In this document: positions 22,111-36,411 of the stretch, piece by piece | How positions within the stretch are numbered: the first letter of the stretch is position 1 | Layout of the letters: the number at the start of each line of letters is the position of its first letter | Source: Physcomitrium patens | Taxonomy: Eukaryota; Streptophyta; Bryopsida; Funariales; Funariaceae | Direction of reading: 5' to 3' | DNA: 64,000 nucleotides | Assembly (NCBI RefSeq): GCF_000002425.4 | Contig: NC_037265.1 | Location: 10,828,707 to 10,892,706 of the forward strand | Notes under the pieces: generated by a model | Told to the model about the DNA's origin: nothing | The model's input: only the letters and a program-made list of their open reading frames with translations | The model's database searches: none | Translations under genes and position numbers: made by a program

Positions 22111-25100
22111 AATTGGGTGTGAACGAAGGGACAAGAATGAGTAAAGATAGACCACAAGACATTCCACCAAATCGTGATGCTGCTTACCCATCAGCCCAAA
22201 GAAATTTATAAATAAAATGCTTATATAATATTGCCCTAAGTTATTTTTTTATTAATAAAGATTATATTCTTGAGTTGGTATATAGAACTGTATTTTAAAA
22301 TATGCTTTAAAGCACAAAATGTAATGTTGTTCATAATCCACTTATGTTTCATTGATTTGCTTATGTAATCTGTTGGAAGGCTAAGAGTTTGGTGTCCCAA
22401 AGTCAATTGACCCACTCAAAAAATTTGTCCGAGGAAAGTTCCCAACCATGTTTTTTTGAGTAAAAATAAAAAGGAATTTTGCAAAGTATTATTTGTTAAC
22501 TTTACAGATGTAGTTTCTAAAAATTCTATAGATTGGTTTCAAAGATTGTACGAGATTATCTAACATTCTAAAATCATTGCCTCCTTTGTAAGATGCAATA
22601 AAAATTTAATATGTTACAGCTTTTTCTAAACAATACTTGTATGTTAGAACTTTTTATATGTTAGGATATCTTATTCTCGTATCAAACCTAAAATAATGAA
22701 GAAGGTTTTAAAATCCACAATAATTTGTTTGCATGTGTCTTTCACCACCAACCAAAATGTTCACATTTATTGATGTCTTCACAGACACCTTTAAAAAAAT
22801 GATTTTAGTTTTGCACCAAACATAGTTTTTTTAAAAAACTAAAAATAAATACAAACTGTTTTCAGTTAAAACCATACAATATTAAACTAAGTTTTACTTG
22901 GTTTTTTATTATTATTTTAAAATCAGAAGATAAAACTATCAATATTTGATGATTAATAGAATCAAGTTTTTTCTTTATCTCTTTTTTTCTTTCAAGACAA
23001 TATTTGATGTTGTTCAAATCACTCAAGCTATAATTGGTGCTACTTGTTTTGTGAGAAAAATCCTTTTATAATTTCGTAAATGTACCAAACGTTCCCACAT
23101 TTATTTGTCCTATCCACAAATAAAACATGACTCCCTCCTCAAATTACTTCAAATTTATGAATTTAATAGAGAAATTTTTGGAATCCAGTTGTAATACAAA
23201 ACATGCGCAATCCAACATGCACAGAGGGGGGGGGAGATTCCCACACAAACAGAGAAGGAACGTGCTTTATTCATTCATCTACTGCAAAGGCATGTGACTT
23301 GACCCAACTTATTTAAGCTACCCACCAAATCTCAAAGAGAACTTGATGTAGGGCAGCATGATTTGGACTTCCGAAATGGGTCCATGCCTCCTCTACTCAC
23401 CAGGGATAATTGGTGCCCATGGATGATCATCCAACTATCAGTATTCATCCACATGAAAGCATTATTCCATGTTGAGTTGTGGTGGAGCCACTATATGTGT
23501 GAAAAGGACAAACTTATCCACTTGTTCAGCGCTACGGCCTAGCTTTAGCCTAAGGCCATCATGATGAGCTACACGACGATTACATAATGGAATACAAAGA
23601 GAGCAGTCCACACGCGCGCCCTACACGCACCAGAGAATGTCAAGGGGGCTTAACTATTACGCTGCGATAAAGACCTGCTGGAGCCCATTCCACAGTGGAA
23701 AAAGCCCTCTGTTCTGCTTCCCGCGCACCCCCCGTACCCCTGGGAACGTCCCCCTGCTGCTCATGTTCCCTTCCAGCGTGAGAACGAAAGGCTCATGTCC
23801 ACCGTGGGCTGCTGACTTGGCGTACATGGGAGGGGTCGCACCTGACATGTCAGCATCCGTGGTTGACGATTGTACTCCTCTGCTCGCAGATTTCCTTTCA
23901 TAGACTACCTTATTTTTAGAAATCAAAACAAACGATAGGTTGGCGATTTATTTTCTATGTCAAAATTAGAGTGTGTGTGTATGATTGAGAGTGTTGGCTT
24001 TGACTAGAAGGATTGTCTATCGGAGTGTCACGTTTTTTGGATAATTTCATGTTCTATTAAACTTCAATACTGTAAACTTGTTTTTTTGATAAAATTTTGC
24101 AAAAAAACATCATTGAGTGTATCTTTGATGGGATTTGCATGAGTAACATTCACATGCCTTTTATTCAAGTATTTTGAAATCTATACTTTTTCTGTATATG
24201 ATTATATATTTACACAAATATGCATAATCTTTTTTTTTAAGAAATAAAAATAAATTACATACATAGGCTTATATTAAAATGAAATGATTATTTGAGTAAT
24301 GTCTGAACTAGTTTTGAGCATAAAAAGTGATGCAAATGTGACCTTATCATAGTCCCAATTTTATTTTTCATTACAGCTAGTTAGCTTGGATATGGGGCTT
24401 TGAATTAATGCAAAAAGAAACCATTCCATATGATTATTGAGCTTTTGTAAATTGCATATCTTCTTAGAAGCATAATGTTCCAGACATGTGGTGCTTTTGT
24501 TTTTGAAGACACGGTTTGTTTTTTAATGATTTTGTAAAGAAATTGTTTATTACATGTGTGTATTTATAAAAATGTACACACAATAATCAAACAGAGTAAG
24601 TTATGTACCTGTAAAACTAACTTTTATCAGTTTTCAAGTATCAGAGTACTGAATGAATCCTCACAATTAAATGACTTTAACAGAAATTCAACAAAAGTTA
24701 ATAACACCCCTCCCTGCTTTTAGGATTGTAAAAAAAACATTCCTGACAATATGAGTAAAAAGTATAGCAAATTTACAAGCACAAATCCACTGCTGGAGTA
24801 GAATCCATGAAAGGAACAGAAAATACTAGCAAAACTTGATTTTCACCATCAATGGCTTTGAATGTAACATAGATGTCAATGTCCTGCCATGTATCCATGT
24901 ATAAGTGTAGGCACTGGTGCCATGTTAAGCCTTTAGGGCATGGATTACTAAACATGGTCAGTGTCAGCAATGAAATTCAACAAGCCAAAACTTATGTCAG
25001 GTTCCCTAGTTTTATACTCTATACACTTTAAAAGGGAGTTCATCCATGATAATTTTGGATTACCTCAAAGAATGCGGTGATGGGTAAAAATAACACCTTC

Positions 25101-25280
25101 AAAAATGACATATTGTTGTTTCTTGTGCACTTCACTGATGGGTGCACAACATTTGGGAGACAAGGTAATTTAAAAGTTGTGGCCTCTCACCTTGTTACTT
25201 AGTATAGAAACCCCTGAAATTATGGAATAAGTTTTCCCAAGAGTTATATATTTCCTTTGTACAGGCATTTCAATGTACTT
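22110..25280. other. AT-rich intergenic DNA, no gene recognised
   Basis: The DNA is low-GC apart from a small GC-richer patch at 23610-23910 with open frames on both strands and no recognisable domain. A nine-G run lies at 23226-23234. Confidence 0.45.
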
Positions 25281-25282
25281 GT

Positions 25283-25498
25283 CAATCTCAAAAATATATA
25301 TAATCTATGAGGCTACAGTTTTAAACTCAATCTCAAAAATATATATAATCTATGAGGCTACAATTTTAAACTCAATCTCAAAAATATATATAATCTATGA
25401 GGCTACAGTTTTAAACTCAATCTCAAAAATATATATAATCTATGAGGCTACAATTTTAAACTCAATCTCAAAAATATATATAATCTATGAGGCTACAG
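25283..25498 (+). repeat. 45-bp minisatellite, 4.8 copies, alternating variants
   Basis: The unit begins CAATCTCAAAAATATATATA and ends with GAGGCTACA plus a short linker. Copies alternate between GAGGCTACAG and GAGGCTACAA at the same position (G, A, G, A, G). This suggests growth by duplication of a 90-bp dimer. The unit length is a multiple of three, so a 15-residue repeat stays open, but there is no sign that it is a gene. Confidence 0.9.
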
Positions 25499-25499
25499 A

Positions 25500-26780
25500 A
25501 AATGAACCCATTTACTCATCCATTGTGCCATCTTTGTTTTTCACTGTTTTCTAACTACCTACATTGAGAACCATAGTTTAAGACTCTGATCACTTTTTTT
25601 CACAAAATTTTTTAAAAACTTCTCACTCATTCATTCACTGCAATCCATAACTAGTTCATTCAAAACCATGGTTACTGTTGTGAAAACTTGCTAATTTCAC
25701 TTCAGAAAATAAAAAAAGAGCTGGTCTGAGAGTTTGACTTCACATGATAGACTCTCGTTTCATGGTTCTCAACTCCAGAAGACAAAAAAACACCATTAAA
25801 CAAGGACCCAGAGTTCTAGCTACAGATGCCACTTGGAAAGACACTAATTGGCTACTATCTACTTGCTCCATTGCCAAGCAAAACATACATTTCATGCCAA
25901 ATCGTGAACAGAATGTGTACTTGTCGAAGGGGCTCTTCAAAACCCTAATCCCAAGCCTGAGGAACTGGGCCAATTTTGTATCATTTACCAACTTTATGGA
26001 CCCACCATCCCACGTGGCATGCTGACTGGACAAGACGAAAGGAGGTGGCATGAGCCAGGTGTGGAATCTAATAAAACAACACAATCTCCCTTGAATTTAT
26101 GTATTTATTAATTTTTATCTCCCTTCCTCTGTGTTTGGTGAAGTTAGTTAGATTGTGTACCCTCATTATTTCTTTCATTCCCTTTTTTTTTATTTTTTTT
26201 AAATAAATTTTCTGCTTTCATCGTCATCAAGTGCTTAAAAGTGCTACGTCTTTGATGTTTGTCAACATGAAAGGACCAATTCAACCGGAGAAAGCAGGGG
26301 TTTTTTTAATGAAAAAACGTGGGTCTATCACAGAGACACTAACAAAATGACAAATAGTTGCACAGAAATGAAATGAATACTAATTTGAAACTTATTCAGA
26401 TAGTTGAATCCAGCTTTCATGGACAATCGGTCTTCGTAGGGAAAAAAAAAAAAAACAAAACAAAACAAAAAAAGTGGAAAGAATCTACGAATATGTAACT
26501 GTATGATTGATATGAAAGGCATTTTTGGTACTCATGTGAAGGACAAGAGAAGTTTGTTCATTAATAAAAAATAATATAAAAATATATATACATAGGACAC
26601 GCACCCTACTAAGGAAATAATTGGAAGATATACGTACTCTACAAACATGGTACATGGCCAAAGCTACTTTTACGGATTTTGTAGCCAACATACCAGAAGA
26701 AGAAGGCCTCACTGTTTAAGACCAGACAAATTATGTGTATCTAAATAAATAAGTTAATAACTGCTCACATACATGTATAG
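25500..26780. other. AT-rich intergenic DNA, no gene recognised
   Basis: It contains A/T homopolymer runs (for example near 26180 and 26440) and a patch at 25744-26084 open on both strands with no family resemblance. Nothing else is supported. Confidence 0.4.
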
Positions 26781-28401
26781 ACACAAGGAATGCGCAGATC
26801 AGGCGTGATGAACGAGGGTTCGAATCCCGCTGGAGTCACCGTTACCTCTCGACATCCGTAATCTCATGCAGACCTGAATCGCGGACTCCCAGCGGCGCCA
26901 GACCTTGACTACACAAGATCTATTCTGTAACAGTTGAAGTTCCGTTGCGAAGCGTATGGATTCGAAGCGATCAGTACGATAGAAGCCCGCAATTTATCGA
27001 ATTTCACATGCTCGGTGCTACTGGTTTTATTTCAGGGTCCCCATTCCGCTTGCGATAAGTAGAAGCTAATGCCAGATTTGCCGGTGTGTTGTTACTAGCA
27101 TAAATGTAGAATCCTCCCCAGTACCGTCCAGCGGCGAGAGTTACCACCCACTAGGATAATTGGTGGCTTCTCGCGTACATCTGGGCCAGGGAGGGTCCCG
27201 CCGCCGACCCCCCCCCCCCTTGCCGTGGTCTGCAGTGCCTGGTGGTCGACCTGCACGTGTAGAAGGATCTGGATGTGGCGATGGCTGTAGAGTGAGGTTG
27301 AAGTGTGTGAGTCTGGTTAGAGTTTGGGCGTACACATGTCTGGAATGTCGGCGTCAACGTTCATCGTTGGAGCGATTACGTGTGATACGGTGGAAGTGTT
27401 CGAGACAAGGATGGTGGAGTGTTTTCCAGCATGCAAAGCAAGTGCTGAGCGTGGATTCAACTGCTGGTTTTCGCTCACTGCGTCCTCAAGTAATAACATG
27501 CCGAAGTTGGATTTCTGACAAGGGATTTTGCATGCCACTTGCCAACAGACTTTGTGATAATCTCTTTCTGACTCTCTCTTCGCTGAGAACAGCAGCAGTG
27601 CTCCGAATGGTAGAGTTTGCTTCTAAGTTCGTTAACCATGAATGACTTTCGGGGAAAAGGTCATTTTATTTATGCCATTAATAACTTGGAACTGGAATAA
27701 AGTTGTCATGTTGTTCCTCGTGGAGCAGATATTCACAGTCTCCAACCATCATGGGCTGCCACGGGAATCACTCGGTGGTCAGCTCATCACCACAATTCAG
27801 TGTCACCCAGCTACCCAGCCACCTCGCTTCCCAAGTCCCTGTCGTCGATCATGTCCTCCGCTCGCTTATGACTCCTCATAACTTCTCGCATTATCCATGA
27901 CTTCCTTTACACCGCAGTATCACAGTGCATCATTCCATTTCTTGTCGCACTCCACTGGCATGAACCTCCCTTGCGTGGTTAAATCTTAACTGCCTCGCCC
28001 AAACCCCCTTAGAGCATGTACAACCAAACTGTCTTTCTGACTGAACAAGGCACCTTTGGAATGCCAAGCAGTCTTTTCACCATCCTGCCCCGTTCAGCCA
28101 ACAAGCATAAGGGTGGTTGAATGAACTGCTATTAAAAATTCCGATGATTCCTTCTCATACAGCACTCATTCAGGCGCATGTGGGAGTACGACTGCGCTCT
28201 GACTACCACCTGCAACCGGGACGAGGTTGATTTTTTAATTAGTCCGCAGTTCGATTGTTGAAAGGTCATGTCTGGAGTTCACTCTGCCCGCTGCCGTGGA
28301 GCGGGATCAAGCTAGGCGGCCTTATCCGACCATTGAAGATCTTGTTATACAGTGGGTAACTAATTCCTGGTGATGAGTGGTTAGAATCCTTGCTTTGCTG
28401 A

Positions 28402-28404
<3 letters not shown>

Positions 28405-28439
<35 letters not shown>
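28405..28439. repeat. (TC)n microsatellite
   Basis: It is a perfect TC/GA dinucleotide run of about 17 units. Confidence 0.95.
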
Positions 28440-28442
<3 letters not shown>

Positions 28443-29482
28443 TGCGCGGCACTTCTGCAACACCCGTTCATCTGAAGCAGAAGTTTAGCTCGAATCTCTA
28501 AACAACCAGGGTAGATTTTGAGAGTCAAGATTGTTTTTGGAAGGAAATCTTGGTTGCATTTTTCAATTCCACGTTTCTAACATGAGCCATTGCCACTGGC
28601 GACACTGTTACTTGAAGGGAACGCTCAAACATTGAGCGCTGCAACCCACTACCCGTAATCAACAAATTGTCGATCTTGCTGTCTTCAGCAAATGAAAAGG
28701 ACGAAGTGAACAATATTTTTGTATGTCCATCGCTACAGAGAGTTTGCCTGTGGGTCAAAAATATTGCAGAGGCAAGGGTTCTTGGAATGCGCAATTGGAC
28801 CAGCGCGACAGGAGATGGTTGTGACACAGGCCTCCTCACTGACTGCAGCATTGGCTGCTGTTGCAGAACATGCGAGTGCGTCTGACACAAACTCTCTGAC
28901 GCTGAACATAATGCATTGGCTCACTTATCAGAACATGAAGTCAGCTCACTGGTGATGGCGTATTGTAATAACCAGGAAGAAACCGACCCGTAGTTATTAT
29001 TCGACGGATTGGAACTTATAACTCCAGGAAAACTAGCGAAGTCCCTTTCCATATAGTTAACCCCAACTGCGCTGAGTAATTCACTCTGAGTTTGGACGGC
29101 TAGCGACCGAATTGACAGACAGCGGTGCTTCTCAAATCTATATCTAGTCACTGTGGGGTCAGGGAGGATTCAGTCATGGAATCGTAATCTTGCCACATTG
29201 GCATATCCGGAATCGCTGCATTTTGGAATCAGGTGGTGAGGGTGTCTAGTATTTACCAGTTTTGAAGTAATTTTCGGTCGTCAAACCCAATTTCTGCACT
29301 TGTTGGATTCCGTAGAAGGTGGCCCATGCCATCAGCTCACCTTGACGATTAGTTATGCAGAATTAAAACGCTTTGACTACGACATTTTTGTTTCTGTTTT
29401 TATTTTTATGCTCCCCTCTCGTTGGCTTTTTTCGGGTTATTGTATAAGAGGCCATTGGATCAATTTGGGGAATTATTTGAAT

Positions 29483-29504
29483 TCTAGATTGAATTCAATC
29501 TAGA
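29483..29504. repeat. Perfect 22-bp palindrome
   Basis: The arms TCTAGATTGAA and TTCAATCTAGA meet at a central GAATTC with no spacer. No function is evident. Confidence 0.8.
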
Positions 29505-30649
29505 CATCTGGGGATAGTCTAAGGACTGTGCTGTGATTCTAACATTGTTAGAAATCTTGTTGGAATGTAATGTCAAGGAAACATTCTGTGCACAAGAAAA
29601 TCTCGCAGGATATATAACATGCAAATCGATTGATTTGATGCTGTAGGGCACGTCTTGATAATGTTTTTTGCGAAGCGACATAGCTCCGGGTACACATCAA
29701 GCCCGCCAACCAAGCTATGATAAACGTTTGCAGCATATTGACGTAGAAAAAAACACGATTCACATGGGAATTGTTGCCGAGCATCGACATCGAATAGTTG
29801 GCGTAAACATGGCTACAGTGTACTGAAACTGGTTGCCCCCCAGCAATATGTTTGCCGGCAATCTAAGGTAATGGCATAAATCTTAGTCAAGCACCTGTAA
29901 CGGATGTCTGTTCTATTCACGTACCCAAACGTATCCGTAAATAAACTTATATCAAACAAGCACATCGTGCTAATTAAACACCGTCGGGTGCTGTAGCTCT
30001 TACACACTGCTCCATGGAATCCTCCCAAACTAAGAAAAATAACTTCCGGTTCCTCTCTCCCAAAGTTTATGGCGGGTGGAGATTTCCTCCCGTCGTCTTA
30101 ACAAATGAGGGGGAGTTTCTCGATTCATTTCAGTGCGTCCACAAGGCCGAATATAGCAGTTATAATATTTAACACAAAAGCTATGCGGAATATGCGTTGG
30201 TCGGTGAAGAGATGGCGAATACTTCTTCATTTCGAGCTGCACAAGCCTTGTTCGGCACATACCTCGGGAAATGAAGACTTCTTCGCACGGGAAAGACGAA
30301 GTTGAGATTGGACATTATTTCAGCTCATGCTCCGGCATGTCAGCGCGGTCAACAACGCAGGGCCGTTCAGCTAAAATCATGTTGCCATTACACTAGCTAC
30401 AGTGCATGAAAACTCATGAGCCTGGAAGCAGACAAAACTTCTGCAGCATTGCTTGAAACAGCAAAAGCTTGTCCAGAAGACTGAAAGCTTGCAATTTTGC
30501 CGAGACCCATGTGGAAAAACTCAGCAAGTTTCCGTATTGGCCTTCCGTTGAAGCTTTCTTATTTAGTTGTTATTGTTGTTTTCTTATTCTTATTCTTGAC
30601 GTGGCTTCGATGCATTTTGTGCAATAGCAATAATTTTTGTAAGTGGAAA

Positions 30650-31565
30650 CATTCAATAAAGGTTGTGTTATGAAGGATCATGTGTGGAGTGTGAAAGATG
30701 GGTAGTGATCATTGTTGGTGGACAAGAGGGGGTGTGGTGATTGACAGATCTTTCATAAAGAGGCCATGAAGCTTTCATGCCTCTGATGGTTGATCTATAT
30801 AAAATCAAATCATGATCACTCAGGGTAGCTCGGTATATATACCCAGAACGAATAAACTGTATTCTATGTGTTCATGGCACTGCAAAACTACTCTTTTATT
30901 GTTGAGGAGGAGAATGAAAGAATATAATACTTACTATTCAAATATCCAATATTTGTGCAAAAATAGAGCTCTTTAAAATTCTTTTCAATTTTTCCACTTT
31001 TTAATTCACACAAAGAAGCTCTAACAATTGTTTCTTTGTAATTGTTCTTTTCGTGTTGGTTTCTAGAATGATTTCCTATATATATATATATATATATTTA
31101 TATTCCAAACTAGAATTCTACTTACTATTCAAAATTTCTCTTCGACATACATACATATATTAAATAATAAATTTTTTTCAAATGGAAGATATTACTTTAT
31201 TATAAAGTTACATTAGCTAATAAAACCATTTTTATATTTTCTATAATAAAACTAAAATTACCAATAATTTAAAATCTAAAAAATCATTATTGACTATATA
31301 TATCTACTGAAATGATATTTTTTAAATATTATATTTATATTTATAGAAATTCAAATTTTATTAAAAATATCTAAAATATAGAATTATCTAATTTAACTTT
31401 ATTATTATTATTATTATTATTATCATTATTCTATCCATATAGAAACACTTCTTTATTAAATTTTGTAGATAAAAATCAAATCTATGTATACAAAATTTAA
31501 AAATATGTAGCAAATAATGGCCTTGTTTAAAACAAAGTATTACAGTATTGCTTTTTTCCTATCCA

Positions 31566-31611
<46 letters not shown>

Positions 31612-31729
31612 TTTCAAATATGTGAAATCTTACCTTTAAAATTAAGACAAAAAAATCCTCAAACTTAGATTTGATTAAATAAAATAAGTTGAACTAGTTT
31701 TATCTTTAAGTTTATCATAAGTTACAAAG

Positions 31730-31777
<48 letters not shown>

Positions 31778-32443
31778 TTTTTGTGTCATTAGTCAAAATA
31801 AAAATAAAAATATTTAATACTAATTAAATATTATACTACATTTTAGCTTCTATTAAAGCACAAAAAATCAATGACTATTTTTTTTATAAAATACTTTAAT
31901 TTGATATATATGTATATATATGTATATATAAATTTATTTATGTGTATTATTTGATTATTTATTTTTTTCAACTCTAAAGTGTAGATTAAGTATATCATAA
32001 GTCTTAACTTTATTTTTTTTCAGTAAAAACCTTTTAATTTTCTTATACATGCATCTTAAGATTAAAAACAGAATATATAAAATGTATATGTTTTCAAAGC
32101 CCTCTTAAGTTTTATACTATAATTTTAATAGATAATTTTCTATATTAATGTAATTAATTTATGCTAATATTCATATTTTTGCATTATAAAACTTATGAGT
32201 GACAAGCTATAACATAAAAGAATTTTTAGAAAGATATTTTTAGAATCTTATCTATGTCAACAATTTTGAACCTAGAAAATGTGATAGTTTTATTTTTTTT
32301 CTATTGTGTCAACTTTTAAGTAAGAACTTTATGTTACTACTTGAGAAACTAAGTCTATTCTCAGATCTTATTATATATTTTGATTCATTTACATCAATTT
32401 TTTTTAAGTAGCTTTTATATTCCTTTATTTATATCTGAGTTGG

Positions 32444-32480
<37 letters not shown>

Positions 32481-34321
32481 TATTTTGATTTTTTTTTTCT
32501 AAATCATATGTTTATTTTTTTAATTTTTAATTTTACTTTTTAAAAAATTATCCAAAATTACTTTTTTATATTGTAAACAATTATAATTTAAGCATAATGG
32601 ACTAAGTAATTGCATGTGATTTTCATATTTATTTAATGTAATTATGAAAAAAAATAAAAGTATAGATTGTTTAAAGGATTTGGTTAAAGTAATAGTTCAG
32701 ACTAACAAGAAGATTTACAAGCATTTTATGTTTCTAATCAAATACATTAGAAAGAATGTACTTGCATTGAAACTTTTATTACAATATATCAAAACAATCA
32801 AGGCTTCTTGCATGGACATTGAATATAATCCTAATGTCTAAGAATAAAATATAGTAATTAGATATCGTTTGTTTAAATTGATACTAATTACATCATTGAC
32901 AGCAAAAATGAATTATATAGAATAGAAAACATTTATTATATTTGAGCCACTAACCTGACAATTATGACTCTTCTTGTATTTATCTAAATAAAAATGATGA
33001 AATTAGAATAACCAATTCACATGCTCTTAAATTATTAATAAAATAAAAATATGCATATAATTATTACATATATCTAAAAATATAGCTGTTGTATCTATAA
33101 GTTCATAAACAGATATGAAATAATTTTATATTTTTGTATTTGAGAATCTTAAAAAATTTAATATCAAATATTCATTGATTAAAATTTTAAAGTTATGCAA
33201 ATAAATATTCAAATTTATTTAATTTATTAAAGTGATGTTTTTGGTAGTATTACATCACCTAAATAAGATCTAAGTTATTTGTTTTTTGAATAGACATATT
33301 ACAAATCTAAAAAGTATTAAAATTATTATTTATAATATAGACCTTTTATATCTTATATTTTCACTATGAAAAGATATCAAATATAAGAAATATTTTGGAT
33401 AATATTGCATCATCTAGTCGATCTTACATGATGAGAAATTCATTTATAACAATTCAAATTACTATGATGGAATGAATACAAATAAACTTTGTGCAGATAA
33501 TACAATATAAAGATGTAATTTAGAGCCTCAAGTTATAATATCAAGATGTTTCCATGTAAAAAGGAATTGAGTAGAACCACATTTTTTTTGTATTTAAGTA
33601 TGCTTTAAATATTACAATTGATATGTTATACATATAATTTAAAAATGTACTACATTATAAAAATTATTATACTTCTAAATTAACATTTAATATTCAATTT
33701 AACTAAATTATGATAAAACACGATGTAATTTAATTATAAGAAAATAGTAACCAAACAAATCCTTCCCAAAAAGTTTACAAATGTAAAATAAAAATAAAAT
33801 AAATTATAAGGAGAAAACAATAAAACAACAATCCATCGAAGGGCCACTTTTCATGCTTAGTGGGTAGGCAATGTTATTTTTGGACTTTGCTTGCACTTGG
33901 TGATCTCCACAGGTCATAAAAAGGCCTAATGACTTAATATTGCAAGTCAAATGTTTATTGATACATCGTTGGATTGCTCCACCCACCCTTTCTGCTATAT
34001 AAAGTCGGTTAAGGTTGAGCTGCTGGCCCCACTGCTAAAACTGATGATGTGCCAAAAAATGGGAGGAGGATTTTGTATTCTAGCTTCAATTTTGCCCATG
34101 GATCAAGCGTGGAAGGAGGCCCTAATTTGGAAGTACCTTTGTCAATGTCATTGACTTTGTTGTGCAGAACCATCTCTTCCTCATTGGCTACTCTAACTTC
34201 CTAATCTACATTTTTTACATTTATTGATTTCGCTACCCCCTTGTTGATGTATCTTTCACAGCGGTGTCACAAGCACTTCAAAATATTGTATTCTGATTTG
34301 TCCACATGTTTTCTTCGAGAA

Positions 34322-34352
<31 letters not shown>

Positions 34353-35897
34353 GTTACTTATCAACAGTTCTTCACTCTATAACCAATGATGGTCTGAATT
34401 CTGTTTCTAATCAATAATTAATGAACTGTTGTCTAGAGGTGTTAGAGGTCTTTTGAGCATCAGTTCTGGGTATTGTTTCTGCTAATGCAATCCCATGGAG
34501 ACATTCAAAATGTGTCTGTTTGTGTACGAGGCATGAGTTTTGGTGAAGAACTGCAGTGGCACTGGACAAAACTGTTACAGAAAATGTATATAATTCACAC
34601 CACTAGCATGCATTCCTTACTAAAATTCATTTGTTCTCCCTAACCCATGCTTAGAACCATTTTAAAAAAAAAGAGCCTTGTTACTCTCAAGGACAGCTTG
34701 GAAATACTACTTAGTTGAGTGAGAACCAAGCGCCGTGCTGCTATCAAATTCATCAATCCAGACAACAACTCATTAAAAGATAGTATTAGCCAAAGCTTCA
34801 GAGTAGGGTGTGCAACTCTCTAAAATCAACATGATCTAATCACAGGCTTTTGAATGAACCCAACGGATGAGCCTGATTATATTTGTAACTGGGTTGCTCT
34901 CCATCTTTGTGTGTGAGTTTCATTTGAAGTTTAATGCATCACAGAGTAGGTAATGATAAATGTCAGAGTTCTTTAATATTGTGAAATATTATGAGTCTTG
35001 TGTTAGCTATTCCACCCAAGCCATCCTGTGGGCCTAGATTGAACTTGCAGGAATCTCCAAAACTGATGTCTCGCAGTAAGCGAAAACGTGTCTTTTATTT
35101 GACATGGTCTAATACACAGACTTCAGAATTGTTATCAACCTACCAAACTGTGTGACTATTTCAGCTCCTGCCTTGAAGACATTTGGTTTTATCCACGCCT
35201 GTCGACTCTGTCTTTGCGGATACTTCACATTATCCACCGACAGTGGAATTTGGTGCAGTTTTGGAAGTGGTTCAGCTCACCTTTTCGAGATGTTGCGGTT
35301 CAAACAAACAATCAGCATTCAACAATGTCATGGGACATTTCATTCTTTCCGGACGTTGGATACTTTTAATATGCTTGCAACCTTCAAAACCTACAGAAGC
35401 ACATACTTATTACAAAAAGCATTGCAATTTTTTAAATATTTTATTGAACTATTCTAAATACTTGACACTTGCTTGTAGTAATTTGCTTAGAATATATAAA
35501 AGTCTTGTTTTTTAGTACCTCATATTAATTGCATGGTATAAAAAAATTATAAATAAATAAATAAAAAATATATATTATGTATGAAGAATAATTTCGAACG
35601 TTTTTAAGAAAAAATTTTCTTTAATGAAACTCTGTATTTGAATATTAAACATTTGTAGACATTTGATGCTATAAAAATCTTTAAAAATCTTTAGTCCTGT
35701 TAGATTATTATACAAATAGAAGATTAAAAATCTTTAAAAAGTTTAAAATTTTTTTAAAAAAATTCTCTTAATATTAACTACTTTTTTTCAGCTATTTTTT
35801 TTTAATAAAATAGTCTACAATACAAAATTTAAATGATCCAAAAACTGTATTATTGTAATTCATTTTGCTAAAATTCTATAAGTCCTAATTAATATTT

Positions 35898-35935
<38 letters not shown>

Positions 35936-36356
35936 TTATTATGGCATGCATACATCTTAAAAAGATGTGGACAACTTCATTTCAACTGTACTAAGTCAAT
36001 GTTCTTTTTATCCCTTTTTATAATTTCTATGATATCTATAATTTAATAGGGAAAAAATATTTAACAATTTTTAATACTGTATTTCAAATTATATATATAT
36101 ATATATATAATCAAAATTATGATTTATATATAAAATAATTATCAAAAAAATCTTTATATATTTTTAAAAATAACCAAATATGATTAGGTGATTTCATATT
36201 TTATTTAACAAATTTCAAAATTATAAAAAGATTTATCTACAACAATAAACTGCATAATTCTTTTGTTACAAAATTTATGTTTAATAATTTTTTCTGATAA
36301 TCTAGTCAATGAAGATTTTGAAAATAGATATTTTACATAAAAAAGGAATTAATATA

Positions 36357-36411
<55 letters not shown>

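Larger units (their letters stand above)
26780..30650. other. Moderate-GC island without a recognisable gene
   Basis: GC is clearly higher than in the flanks, like the gene-bearing parts of the window. All open frames are below about 160 codons and show no domain. It may be non-coding transcription units, promoters, or a decayed gene. A run of 12 C lies at 27208-27219, and a tRNA T-arm-like sequence lies near 26815-26840 without a matching 5' half. Confidence 0.4.

Noticed and set aside
25283-25554. Protein with 15-residue repeats
   Set aside because: The open frame is a by-product of a 45-bp minisatellite in AT-rich DNA.
25740-26084. Frames open on both strands, 93 and 114 codons
   Set aside because: No recognisable family. 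Mirror-image open frames are expected by chance here.
26779-26840. Possible tRNA (GGGTTCGAATCCC T-arm followed by an acceptor-like end)
   Set aside because: Only the 3' half looks right. The 5' acceptor pairs poorly, the span is about 61 bases, and D and anticodon arms cannot be folded.
27160-27645. 161-codon plus-strand frame
   Set aside because: No domain, several overlapping frames on both strands, and a 12-C run inside it.
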